Shown here piece after piece: positions 46,502 through 56,501 of a stretch of DNA of 64,000 nucleotides (positions within the stretch are counted from its first letter, which is position 1; every line of letters begins with the position of its first letter). The notes beneath the pieces were generated by a model. It was not told the DNA's origin. It ran no database searches and saw only the letters and a list, made by a program, of their open reading frames with translations. The stretch comes from Lunularia cruciata (lineage: Eukaryota; Streptophyta; Marchantiopsida; Lunulariales; Lunulariaceae). Position numbers and translations under genes: made by a program. Location: assembly GCA_948567375.1 (NCBI GenBank), contig OX419757.1, positions 29,016,001 to 29,080,000 of the forward strand, in the 5' to 3' direction.

Positions 46502-47250
46502 CTCTCTCTTCTCCTATAGTTGCACCACATTGATCTTGAGATTTGCAAGTTGTTTTGTGATAGTTTGAAGTGGATCCTTTGGTAGAGGTGTAGAACTAGA
46601 GCAACTATTGCTTGTGGTGCAACCCTTACCACCAAAGTATCAGAAGTTCCAACATACTTATAGCCTTGAGGAGGATGCACAACCTCTTTCACCACCAAAT
46701 CACTCTCATCTCCTTCCAAACTCTCCTCCATATGAATTGCGATCTTGATAGCTTCAACCATGGAAAAAGGTTTCTCATATCTCACCTTGCTTCTTATTTG
46801 TGGTCTCAATCCTTCCACAAAATTCTTAGTGAGCATGGCCCCTATGCCAATCATAGTAGTCTCCACATCATCTCCACCCTTCCTCAACACTATGCAAAAT
46901 CTGGACTCTAATTTTTCCACTCTTTCCACATAGACTCTCACTTTCTCTCCATCTCCTTATTTGAAAAAGGTAACCTCACTCATCAATCTCTCAAAACTCT
47001 CATCTAGGAGAAATTTCTCAATGAGTGCTGAAGTCAAACTCTCCCAAGACTCTTCTTCCCTATCTCTCCTCTCTCTCTTTTGGTATTCTGTCTCATACCA
47101 TGTAAGTGTTGCATCCTCAAAGAAATCAAGTAATAATGAGGCCCATTCATTCTTCCTCCTCTAATTGTTTCCTATGCAAGCTCTCTTGAAGTCTCTCAAA
47201 AAGGCCTCCACATCTTCTCCATCCTTGCCAAAGAAAACTAGAAGTTTGCA
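46486..47250 (-). pseudogene. gag of element C
   Basis: Capsid region, frame 46,486-46,941 (VRVYVERVEKLESRF, MIGIGAMLTKNFVEGLRPQ), continuing with breaks to 47,250 (NEWASLLLDFFEDATLTWYE). Confidence 0.8.
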
Positions 47251-47519
47251 CATCTTAACCTCTCACTATCTTTCTTTTCTCTCAAATTTTTTTTTCTTTT
47301 TTTTTCTCTCACTCTATAACTAATAGAGTATATACATGACTAACACCATCTGGGAATAATCCATTATAGGGAACACAAAAGTTTCAGGTTACTCCAAGAT
47401 TTCTATAGCAATATCAAATCCTAGAGTACATATTAATCTAACTCTCATGGATAGTTTATCCATAAGCTGAAAGATTATCTCCATCACTAATATTGAGAAC
47501 TAGTTGATGAAGGTGGTAA

Positions 47520-47903
47520 TATTTCTGGTGCTGTACTAAGACTCTATCCAAGATCTTTCACCAAAGTCTCCAAAAGTGCTTTTACTCCACTACACTCATG
47601 TCCTTTTGGAAGTCCTTCCACTCCACAAACCTCACACAACTCCTTTGTCTTAGATCTTCTCCCTCCCAATCTTGGTGAATAAGGTCCAACATGCAAACCC
47701 AAGTCAAGTAAGCCTCTCCTTTCCCTCAACCTTTTGCTCTCAAAGGTCAATGGACATGAACTTGCCTTATGTCCTTTCTCTCCACATAGAAAGCACTTAG
47801 ACTCACTCTTTTCTCCAAGTGGCGTAGGTTTTTGAATCCTCTCAACACTCTCTTCAAATTCTATTGTAAACTCTCTTTTCCTCAAATCCACCACTACAAT
47901 CAC
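47520..47903 (-). pseudogene. Zinc-knuckle ORF upstream of gag, element C
   Basis: Frame 47,544-47,903 has the perfect CCHC knuckle CFLCGEKGHKASSC, then GLLDLGLHVGPYSPRLGG and a second Cys cluster CEVCGVEGLPKGHEC. One stop precedes the family's usual end (SSTSSQ) at about 47,500-47,520. It lies upstream of gag, separated by about 270 non-coding bases. Conserved in A, B and C, so it was probably translated. Confidence 0.7.
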
Positions 47904-48797
47904 CTCAGACCCTTTGAGAACCTTTCAGAGTCTCAATTTCCACTTTTGATGACACTTCATGTTCCCAAGATGAATCTAAATACTCAAATATGCTTTTTGT
48001 TGCTCTCAAACTCCTCATGCATGAGATCTCATCTCTGCATAATTGACCCTTCCTCACAATTTTACTCAAATTTCTCAACTAGTATGTGACAATGCTCTAA
48101 AACTTTTCACTTAATCACAACTCTAGTGCGTCCCTCCCTGCCAAATTTCAGATCTTTTCATCAAACCATTTGGCCTAGACACCTTTCTACTCAACACACG
48201 TATTTCAGATTTGGTCTGAAAACTACTCCCCCCCTCACTTCAAAAACTCATAACTCCCTACTCAAAAATGATCTCTCTCTAATTTTTGTGTCACTAGGTA
48301 GTATATAATGTACTAAATTTTCTTGAAAGGTTTCAAAATAATCCACTGAAAATTGAAGAAATGGCAGACTCTGTACAATTTTCCATAGAGCATGCAGTTG
48401 CGGGAGTAGTTTACCCTATCAGCTTTCAAAAATTCTAACCCAATGCGTATAATAGCTCTCATAATAATTCCAAGTGTGCTAACTGGAGGACAACCCAAGC
48501 TATCATGCATAGAAATTTCAAGTTCAGATCTCAGACTTGAGATTTTGCCCAAAATCACCTTAGTCTCCAAAGTCTGCAATCCACCTCACACAATCTCTCC
48601 AAATCCTCTCATGTGTACAAGATGTACAAAATCACTTCAAAGACATCATAATGAACTACATGGTATACAAATAGATCTTGATTCTTTAACATAAGTTAAG
48701 CCCTCTCCTCTCCTAATGTTCTCTCCAAGTGAGCTCTCATAGCCTCCTTCCACCTAATGTAAAATTGAAAGCGGAACATTAGCTTGCCTTCTAGAGA
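47904..48797 (-). other. Leader of element C
   Basis: Untranslated; aligns with the leaders of A and B. Confidence 0.6.
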
Positions 48798-48816
48798 GGT
48801 CCCGGCAATGGAACCA
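48798..48816 (-). other. Primer binding site of element C
   Basis: Minus-strand TGGTTCCATTGCCGGGACC, four bases from the LTR. It resembles the tRNA-Asp site TGGCGCCGTTGCCGGGGATC with several changes. Confidence 0.55.
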
Positions 48817-48820
48817 AAAA

Positions 48821-49512
48821 TGTGAGCTGGACTGTCTCTCCTTCATGATGAACCTCTGATGGCTATTATGGTAGCGCACCATGGACTAAGAAGGCAAGGA
48901 ACCCCAACTCCATCATACTCCTCCAAGGCTAACACTCCAAGACTCAAGACATTGCTCACTAGAGAACTCAATGAGAGAGATATAGTTGCAAATGAAAGGA
49001 TGATGAGTACCTCCTCACCACTTGTTTATATACTTATGAAATAGTTATGTACCAAAGTTTCTAAGTACCGCAATAACTCAAGTTACTAGACTAAAAGTCA
49101 AATAAAGTCAAAAAGTAGAAAGGAATATCCATCCACATGGGCATATTCCACTAGCATGTGATCTTATCTTGACCCAACCACTAAGTCAAGAATTTCTTCA
49201 CATGGGCTATCCTTGGACTATAGAAGAATCCAAAACAAAAAGGATTGCGGGCCAAAGAGTTCTAAGCTCTTTCCTCAAAAGCCAAACACCTAGGAATAAT
49301 ACCAAGTCAACACACTAGAACCCAAAATAGTTGTGCTCATCTTTTTCACTTCCTCTAAAGTAAGGTCCCCTCTATCTTAGCTATGACTAACTTTAGCTAA
49401 TCATGACTAATGTAGAACCATCATTTATCTCTATATAAATAATATCTCTCAAGTACTTGTAATACCCATCAAAATATCACAATACCACACACATGCACAA
49501 ATGGATGTTACA
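48821..49512 (-). repeat. 5' LTR of element C
   Basis: A 692-bp LTR, TGTGAGCTGG...GATGTTACA. Pairs with 41,724-42,404. Confidence 0.9.
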
Positions 49513-49815
49513 GATCTTGCTCAGTTTGAATATGCAATAAAATCACTTAAGTAGGTAAAAGCCATAGATAAGGAATTGAGTCATAGAAGTAGAACATGAC
49601 TTGGAAATTAAAACCTTTGCCAAAATGGAGAAAAGCAATAAAATATAAGATTTATAGAACTAAGCTTGATGCTAAGAGCAATATCTCAAGACACAAGGCT
49701 AGACTTATAGCCAAGGGATATTTACAGATTGCAAGAATCAACTATGAGGAGACATTTGCTCCTATAGTTAAGTTTGATTCCATTAGATTTGTTCTTTCAC
49801 AAACTACAATAGTGT
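49513..49815 (+). pseudogene. Ty1/copia relic (right copy), RT N-terminus
   Basis: Plus strand. KISRHKARLIAKGY-like block followed by INYEETFAPIVKFDSIRFVL, the start of copia reverse transcriptase. Similarity stops just after FDSIRFVL, close to where the left copia relic also stops (SSSIRYFL). Confidence 0.85.
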
Positions 49816-51960
49816 TGTGTTATGGTTGCCTAGTGAGTGAAATAGTATTCTATTTTTATTTATTTATGTAGTGTTGTAGTAGACTACGCAAGGGATCTTC
49901 TGGGATGATCAATTGCCATGTGAGCCATCAATATGTATTCAAGTCATTGGTCTTGAACATGGATTGGGGTCTTGTCCTTGTCTAGGACTCTGATTTATAT
50001 TGATAGTGGAGACTTTGCAAAGAATGGTGTGCTTGTATCTTGTAACTCTTGAATTGTAATAGGTCATAGAAGCTAGAGCATCTAAATGGTGAGTCTTGAG
50101 TGGTAGTAGATCACAAAAGCTAGAGCATCCAAGTAGTGAGCTTGAGTGGAGAGATGTTGTGTGCTCCGAATCTACCTCTCCCAAAAAATTTCAGATTAAG
50201 CTTCAATTTATGGACCATGTTCACTATTATATTTAGATGGTAGCTCATTTTGGTCCCACTTTCTTGACATTGGTGATGGAGAACCTGGATCCTATTATCT
50301 TCTATGTTCTTACTTTTGATAGGTTTGGGATTCAACCATTTCAATCCTTTTGTAGAAGTAAATGGACCAAAATTAATCATTCAAGGCTTGTGAAATGGAG
50401 TTTGGAGGTTTAGGTGTCAAAAGGAGTTGCAAAGACTCCAAGGTGTAAGAATTTGGGTCCCACCAAGTTGAGTGTAGAGTTGGACCTTCCAAGGAGTTCA
50501 AGAGAAGCATTTAGGAAGACAATATCACCTTTAGATATAAGATTAGGCAAGCTACAATGCGAGGACTAGAAATGTGAGCTTTGAGCACTTTACCCAATTG
50601 ATCAATTGAAACCCAAACAAACACTTTGGAAGATTTTGGGAGCTCCATAAAAGCTTTTGATGATCCATCAATGGTGTTAGAGAAAATCATAATTTGTTTA
50701 TATTTTTTTCAAGAAACTCTTCTTTAAAGTAAATCTTAAACCTAATATGATCAACTCAATTTTTCATAGTTGAAACTAAGGTGTTAAGGTGGAGATTATG
50801 ATCAAGTTTGGTATTTTGATCACATCTCAAGTATTGGTTTGAATAAGATTGTCAAATTTGGTAGCATTATTGGTGGCATGATCTTGTATCTTTGTGAAAA
50901 ATTTGGTGAAGTACTCCAATAGATCATTCAAATATATGTGTATCTATTGAGTTCAAATGTTAACCAACTTTACATCCTTAATTGATCCTTATCTAAGAAT
51001 TGGTTTAAAATTCAAAATTCAAACTTCATAGAAGTTGAGGGAAGTGCATGACCAAATACCTTGTTAAGTTTGGTCAAATTAGGGTTTATAGGCAATGAGA
51101 TATGATGCATCAAATTTCAATAAAATTACTACATAAGAACCAATTAGCTTTGTTCTAATTTCACATACAATTGATTGCAAATTTTTCCATTTGAGTTCAT
51201 GGTTGAAAGAGTGGCAGCTTGCTAAAATTTTCATTGTACTTACTTTGGCATGAACCAAAGAAAGGCATCTTGATGAGAGTTTCAAAGTAGTGTTTATGCC
51301 ACAAAAATCAAATTAGGTTGTAGATATTTTCAAGGAAGTTTTATTTGTCAAATTGAGACATGTTATATTATAGTTAGACAATTTTCTTTTAGTCTCTTTT
51401 ATTGAGTTCTAGGACATCTGAATTGGAGGTATAGTAAAGAAGTTATCTCATGCTAAGCCTCTGAATCATTTCCCCAACAAAGGACATAGAATTACACTAT
51501 TTGGAAGACAGGTTGAAAGCAAATCTTGGTCAAACCAATAATGCTTTAAGACACTTGTTTACTGGAAGCATGGAAGTTTTGGTTAAATTGCTTGTATTTG
51601 GATCCTCCCCATTTTTTCCTTGCTTGATTGTGTGCACAATTAGGTTGGATTGGAGTGTGGATGTTGCACTTTAGTTTCCTTTATTTAGGTGTGTTTTGTA
51701 TTTCTCTTTGGTAATGTTAAAAGTGATTACCATCAAACCTCAAGTGTGTGTTGTGATGGTAGATTAGGTTGCTCTTTTTACTACTCAATAGAAGGAAGAT
51801 CTGAAATTGGAGTAGAAGTTCTTAGCAATTGGGAATACCAGTAAACAAAACCATCCATGATTACAACCTACTATCCATAGGCTTCACAACTAGGCACCCA
51901 ATGTGTTCCTTGAGAGACAAAGGCAAAGTACAACATTGGAAGACATCTAGATAACTTAAT
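49816..51960. other. Non-coding 2.1-kb insertion in the right copia relic
   Basis: Lies between two adjacent segments of copia reverse transcriptase. No protein recognised. A short repeated motif (AAGCTAGAGCATC) with GTGAGTCTTGAGTGG context occurs at about 50,065 and 50,115. Could be a non-autonomous insertion; ends not defined. Confidence 0.5.
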
Positions 51961-52875
51961 TTGATATCAATATAGCTTTTCTTCATGAGTAGATTTCCAT
52001 GGACCAGCCACAAGGAGATGGAAAGGAGGAGAGAGTTTGTAGATCACTAAAGAGCCTTTATGGTTTAAAGCAAGCCTCAAGGAATTGGAATTGGAAGTTT
52101 GATGACTTCTTAGTGAGGTATGGGTTACAATCATCATTTTCTAATCCTTGTGTATATTGTGGATTTGGAATAATATTCATTATCATTATAGAGGGTGGAT
52201 TGATTTATGAGAAAGATAAATCATACATTGATGCCATGGTAGATTACCTTGGTAGAGAGTGTGAATTTACACATGTAGATGTAGAATGCTATGTAAAACT
52301 TCAGATGTTTCATGATAGAGATAATTTCATAATCAAATTGACCAAAAAATATGTACAGTCAATTATAAAATGATTCAATCTTAGAGATGAATATCCAATT
52401 ATTACGCTTACAAATCCAAATGTTTGTCTACAAGAAGAAAAAAAGAAGAAGAAAAGAAAGAACAAGATCACACTATCAAGAAGCAATCTGATATTTAGTG
52501 TATGCTATGATAGGTGTAAGCCCTTACATACCTTTGCTAAAGCATAGTGTGAAATTTTAGTTCTAGTTCATCACCTCAATATTTGAAATTTGTGAGGAGA
52601 CTTTTTAAGAACCTCAAAGGTATTGTGCGCTATGGATTCAAATTTACACATTCCTAATACACTAGTAGAGGACTTTGATGTTTATTTTAAGACTGACTTA
52701 GATAGTAGAAAGTCACCTAGTGGTTTATATTCATGATGAATGGTAGAATACCTGCTTGGAGCAACAAGCATGCATTGTTACTTCTATCATAGAGGCAGAG
52801 TACGTAGCACCATGTTTAGTTCTCAAGAAAGCAATATGGTGTCATAGTTCACTGCTTATATATAGGTCTTAACTT
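51961..52875 (+). pseudogene. Ty1/copia relic (right copy), RT core and RNase H
   Basis: DINIAFLHE, then MDQPQGDG, SLKSLYGLKQASRNW (frame 51,999-52,373), then IGSLMYAM-like and LFKNLKGIVRYGFKF, and ATSIIEAEYVAP with LKKAIWCHS at about 52,765-52,850. Ends abruptly at the edge of the right inverted-repeat arm, short of the QIADIF motif kept in the left copy. Confidence 0.85.
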
Positions 52876-53717
52876 TACATCGTGATATTCTTTTCCATGG
52901 AGATGCTAGCATAGTCAAGAAAGGTTGAGTAGCAAGGAAGGGTTGAGTAACAAGAGCAGCAGTTTGAGAGAAGCAAAGCCAGGGAACTTGTATGAGAGTT
53001 CGACTAGATTGTATCTACATATCAACTTGCAAGTAACCCATTCCTCAATTCAGTGAGTATGGGTTACAGGTAGCCCATTCCTTATTCCATGTGAGTATAT
53101 CTATAATGAGAAGAACTTGACTGGAGTGCTTTGAGTATCTTTTACTACTCGTTCGCTGTGATGTGCAGATTTGCATCAGTTTCATAAACTGTTCTCGGCA
53201 ATCGAAAGATTCCCGTGCTGTTTCTTGGGCTTTTTGAGATAATTTAAAACTTTAGAAACTAAAAGGATGTCTCTAATATATGCTAGATTGAATAACCGAC
53301 CTTGGGAATGGCTTGGTTTTCAAGAAAACTAGCCTTGCTTGATAGAGGGAGAGATCATGCTTTCCAAGATAGGGTCTCCTGGAGGTATTGATCTTAATTA
53401 AAATGCTCAACCGCGGACAAATGCACCACCCCGGTCCTGCTACGGCCATAATTTTATGATAATTATTGTATCTTGAATCGCTCCAAGGCACAATTACAGA
53501 GGTTTTATCTGAATCATACGGAAGGCTCTGGCTACAACTAGCTCCGATAAACCTGGATTGCTTCTTAGTCCTTGGACCCCGTATTGCGAGCTCCATTCTC
53601 GTGAGAATCTGAAGTCTTTTATGAAGATCTTCATGGTAGCGAAAGGACATCTAGATGTCTTATCGCTATCATGAACTAAGTCTTCCAGTATGTACGCAAT
53701 TTTAGTATTCAATTAGC

Positions 53718-53871
53718 ATGATCAGTATATTTAGGTACCTTGACCTTGGGTCCTTCATAATCAACTCTTATCTATTCATGATGGCATTTATTGAATGATC
53801 AATATATATAGATACCTTAACCTCGTGTCCTTCATAATCAACTCTTATCTATTGATGATGGCATGACAGAG
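53718..53871. repeat. Tandem duplication, period 77 bp
   Basis: Copies start at 53,718 and 53,795, both with TCCTTCATAATCAACTCTTA. The left arm has one copy (about 2,270-2,345), so the duplication followed the arm duplication. Confidence 0.8.
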
Positions 53872-54558
53872 TCCATCCCTGTTTTGGCTAGCTAGTAATT
53901 CATATAAGAATGTTCAATGACCGTTCATGACGACTAGGCTTGAGAATCAACATCGCGTGCTTAATCTGTCCATGCAAGACTCAGAGCTCTTTCCTCACGA
54001 ATCTCGCTGAGAAGGATTTCTAGAAACTGACGGAGTACTTCTAGACGACTCCAAGAACGCTTTTAGATAGTTCTCACAAATACACAACCTGTCGAGCTGA
54101 TGTGGTAAAAATGCCTTTCTGGGCACTTTACTTGAATAAATTATCACTCTCTTTTCTACGCGGACATACTTTTTCGACCAAGTTTTACCCGATCGCGGCA
54201 ATCTAAATTGAAATACCAGTGGACTTTGGAAGCTTGTGGCCTTAACAGTCCGGTGGTTACTTCATCACGATAGTAGCGCTAAGGACATCTACATAACGAC
54301 CGTGAAATCTGTATTACTTGCTGCCGGTAATCCCGGTCTTCTGGTCAAGCGAGCACCATCGGAGTTATTATCATCCAATAGTTTCTAGATCTGTGAGGCA
54401 CCAGCAACAATTTTCGATCAATTCTCTTGGAATGATTCAGCATATAACCAGAATAGACCACTGCACAGCGGGACCCGGGAGCTGTACAGTTGCCTGCAAT
54501 TGAGCATCTCCAGATTGAACTGTCCTTCAATCGTATCTTGAAACCCGTGATCCGGTAG

Positions 54559-54567
54559 TATATAAAG
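54559..54567 (+). promoter_or_regulatory. Candidate TATA box, right germin-like gene
   Basis: TATATAAAG about 310 bases upstream of the ATG, at the place equivalent to 1,596-1,602. Confidence 0.45.
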
Positions 54568-54876
54568 CAACGTTAGTCGTGTGGGAAACCAAGCCACTCT
54601 TAAGATTTGTCTTTCATCAACGTCTTATATAGGTCTCCTCCTATCCTTGAAAGATTGGTGAGTATTTCGGGAACAGGAAAGAATCAGCTAGTGTCTTCTA
54701 CACATTGCAGTCACTTTACAGGAAAGGAGAAGGGATCTACAGGACACTGGAGAGTGGTGGTTCCGTTGCTGCTCGACAGCACCAACTAGCCAGTGCGGGA
54801 GCACAGACCATCGAAGAAAACACGAAAATAGAGTGTAGCGAAGTTAAATCTCCCAACACCTTCGAAATCCAAAATC

Positions 54877-55530
54877 ATGGGCAGCCCCCTTCAATTGCTT
54901 TTATCGTCTGCATTGTTCATAGTTGTGATCGCTGCTTTCACCTTGCCATCTGTAAAGGGTTCGGATCCAGAGCTCACCAAGGATTTCCAGGCTCCAGCAG
55001 GAGTGAAAGCAGCCGACCTTGATGGCAAGTTCTTCACAAGTGAGGCCTTGAAAAATGTCGCACCTAACTTGGCCTCACCTTTCGCCACTGTCACCACTGC
55101 CAGCGTAGTTGCCCCTGCAGCAGCTCCTTTTCTTGCAGTCGATGGGTTGGGTGTTTCCATGGCTCTACTTCAGTATCCACCTGGCACTGTCAACCCACCT
55201 CACACCCATCCTCTCGGAACAGAGCTTCTGTACATCATCGAGGGAACTCTGAACGTGGGTCTTATTGACACCACCAACAAGTTATTCACCAACACATTGT
55301 ACAAGGGTGATATCTTCGCTTTCCCAAAGGGTCTCGTCCATTTCCAAATCAACAACGACAAATACAAAACTGTAACAGCTCTAGCTGGATTCAGCAGTTC
55401 GAATGCGGGACTCGTCCGCTTACCCAACACTTTGTTCAACTCATCAGCGCCCATCTCTGATAAGGTGCTGCAAATCTCGTTTGGCGTGTCTGGAGATGTC
55501 ATCAAGGCGTTGAGGGCTCAATTTAATTAG
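54877..55530 (+). CDS. Germin-like protein, right copy
   Basis: Complete 217-residue, single-exon germin-like protein, predicted to be secreted to the apoplast. Signal peptide residues 1-28; germin cupin boxes PPHTHPLGTELLYIIEG (His109, His111, Glu116) and FPKGLVHFQ (His155); KGD at 143-145. No cysteine. It differs from the left copy at residues 3, 5, 17, 27, 39, 56, 66, 113 and 126, and the last 91 residues are identical. Position 113, two residues after the second metal-binding His, is Leu here and Arg in the left copy. The two genes are transcribed away from each other. Confidence 0.95.
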   Translation: MGSPLQLLLSSALFIVVIAAFTLPSVKGSDPELTKDFQAPAGVKAADLDGKFFTSEALKNVAPNLASPFATVTTASVVAPAAAPFLAVDGLGVSMALLQYPPGTVNPPHTHPLGTELLYIIEGTLNVGLIDTTNKLFTNTLYKGDIFAFPKGLVHFQINNDKYKTVTALAGFSSSNAGLVRLPNTLFNSSAPISDKVLQISFGVSGDVIKALRAQFN

Positions 55531-55727
55531 TTCGAATCAAGGGTTATCTAAGTTAAGATAAATCTGGAAATCAGAGTCACGATGGTATACACATGTACAG
55601 TGTTGTATGACGCCCTGGGCCCTGGGCCTAAACTCCCGCTTGATGAAATGGAAGGAAATAGTAGAAGTTGGAATAAAACCTATCCACTATAAAGCAATCA
55701 AAAGACTCGAGGTTGATCCATTGAAAC

Positions 55728-55733
55728 AATAAA
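55728..55733 (+). other. Candidate poly(A) signal of right germin-like gene
   Basis: AATAAA about 200 bases after the stop, conserved in the left arm. Confidence 0.45.
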
Positions 55734-56153
55734 AGGCTAGGCTGGACGTGTTGTCTCTGTCTCGTACTACTTCAAGATCTGGCCACCGATGGATGTTTCT
55801 TGCAGGTGAATCACTGGGCTAATTCGGATGTATTGACATCCGGGTCCAATTCTGGACAGTTCTATATCTCATGTCGGTATGATTTGATACGAAGCTTCCG
55901 TAGTAGAAGGTCGAACAGGAGTGTAAATCGTCGTGTAGTTGTGAATTGTGCTACGCAGTTCGTCAACAAACCAAACTGCGAATTCTAGGTTCAGGAGGCT
56001 AATGTGACAGTGGGATTGACGAGCACTATTGTTTCGGACTTTATGCCAAGCACTGATCAACCCAGCTGGCCAAGGACATGACATTGACGGCACTCCAGTT
56101 CTACACTATTTTGAACCTCAACGGCACTGCACTTCCCCGTTGTTGGCCGCTAA

Positions 56154-56437
56154 TAGCAGATAAATAAGAAAGAAAAGCGACCGCGGAGGAAAAACGAAGG
56201 ATGGGAATACCCCCATCAAGCCGTACAAGGGAGAGACAAAGAAGGTAACAGCTGAGAAACGAAGGATGGGAATACCCCCATCAAGGGAGAGACAAAGAAG
56301 GTAACAGCTGAGGGAAAAACGAAGGATAGAAGACCCCCATCAAGCCGTACAAGAGAGAGACAAAGAAGGTAATAGGTTAAGCCCCAATATAGTCTATATG
56401 GAAATCTACCCTACCGCTCCTAAGATAGCAGATAAAT
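56154..56437. mobile_element. 272-bp insertion with 12-bp direct repeats
   Basis: TAGCAGATAAAT occurs at 56,154-56,165 and 56,426-56,437, and only once in the left arm (about 66-77). The DNA between is absent there, so it is an insertion with a target-duplication-like repeat. It is built mainly of about three tandem units carrying CGAAGGATGGGAATACCCCC and GAGAGACAAAGAAGGTAA. No coding capacity and no A-rich tail. Confidence 0.7.
56190..56380. repeat. Tandem repeat, three units of about 50-75 bp
   Basis: Units begin ACGAAGGATGGGAATACCCCC (twice) and ACGAAGGATAGAAGACCCCC, each ending in GACAAAGAAGGTAA. The middle unit lacks the CCGTACAAG segment. Confidence 0.85.
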
Positions 56438-56501
56438 TATGATTCATGAAAAAAATGAATCAAAGCTGGGTAGATTTTTATATTCTGGACTGTAGAGAAC
56501 T

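Larger units (their letters stand above)
41724..49512 (-). mobile_element. Gypsy element C (A family), best-preserved copy
   Basis: A 7.8-kb minus-strand element with both LTRs, primer site, upstream zinc-knuckle ORF, gag, protease, RT-RNase H and integrase. It sits in the right copia relic. Flanks read GCAGATC before the left LTR and GATCT after the right LTR; GATC is duplicated and AGATCT is present at both ends. Stops and frameshifts break every gene, but fewer than in A and B, so it is the best guide to the family. Confidence 0.9.
52875..56501. repeat. Right arm of the large inverted repeat
   Basis: Reverse complement of 1-3,105. It includes the germin-like gene at 54,877-55,530. Differences from the left arm include a 77-bp tandem duplication (53,718), about 50 extra bases in the 5' untranslated region near 54,630-54,680, and a 272-bp insertion at 56,166-56,437. 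Otherwise 52,990-54,550 and 55,735-56,165 show no supportable gene. Confidence 0.9.
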
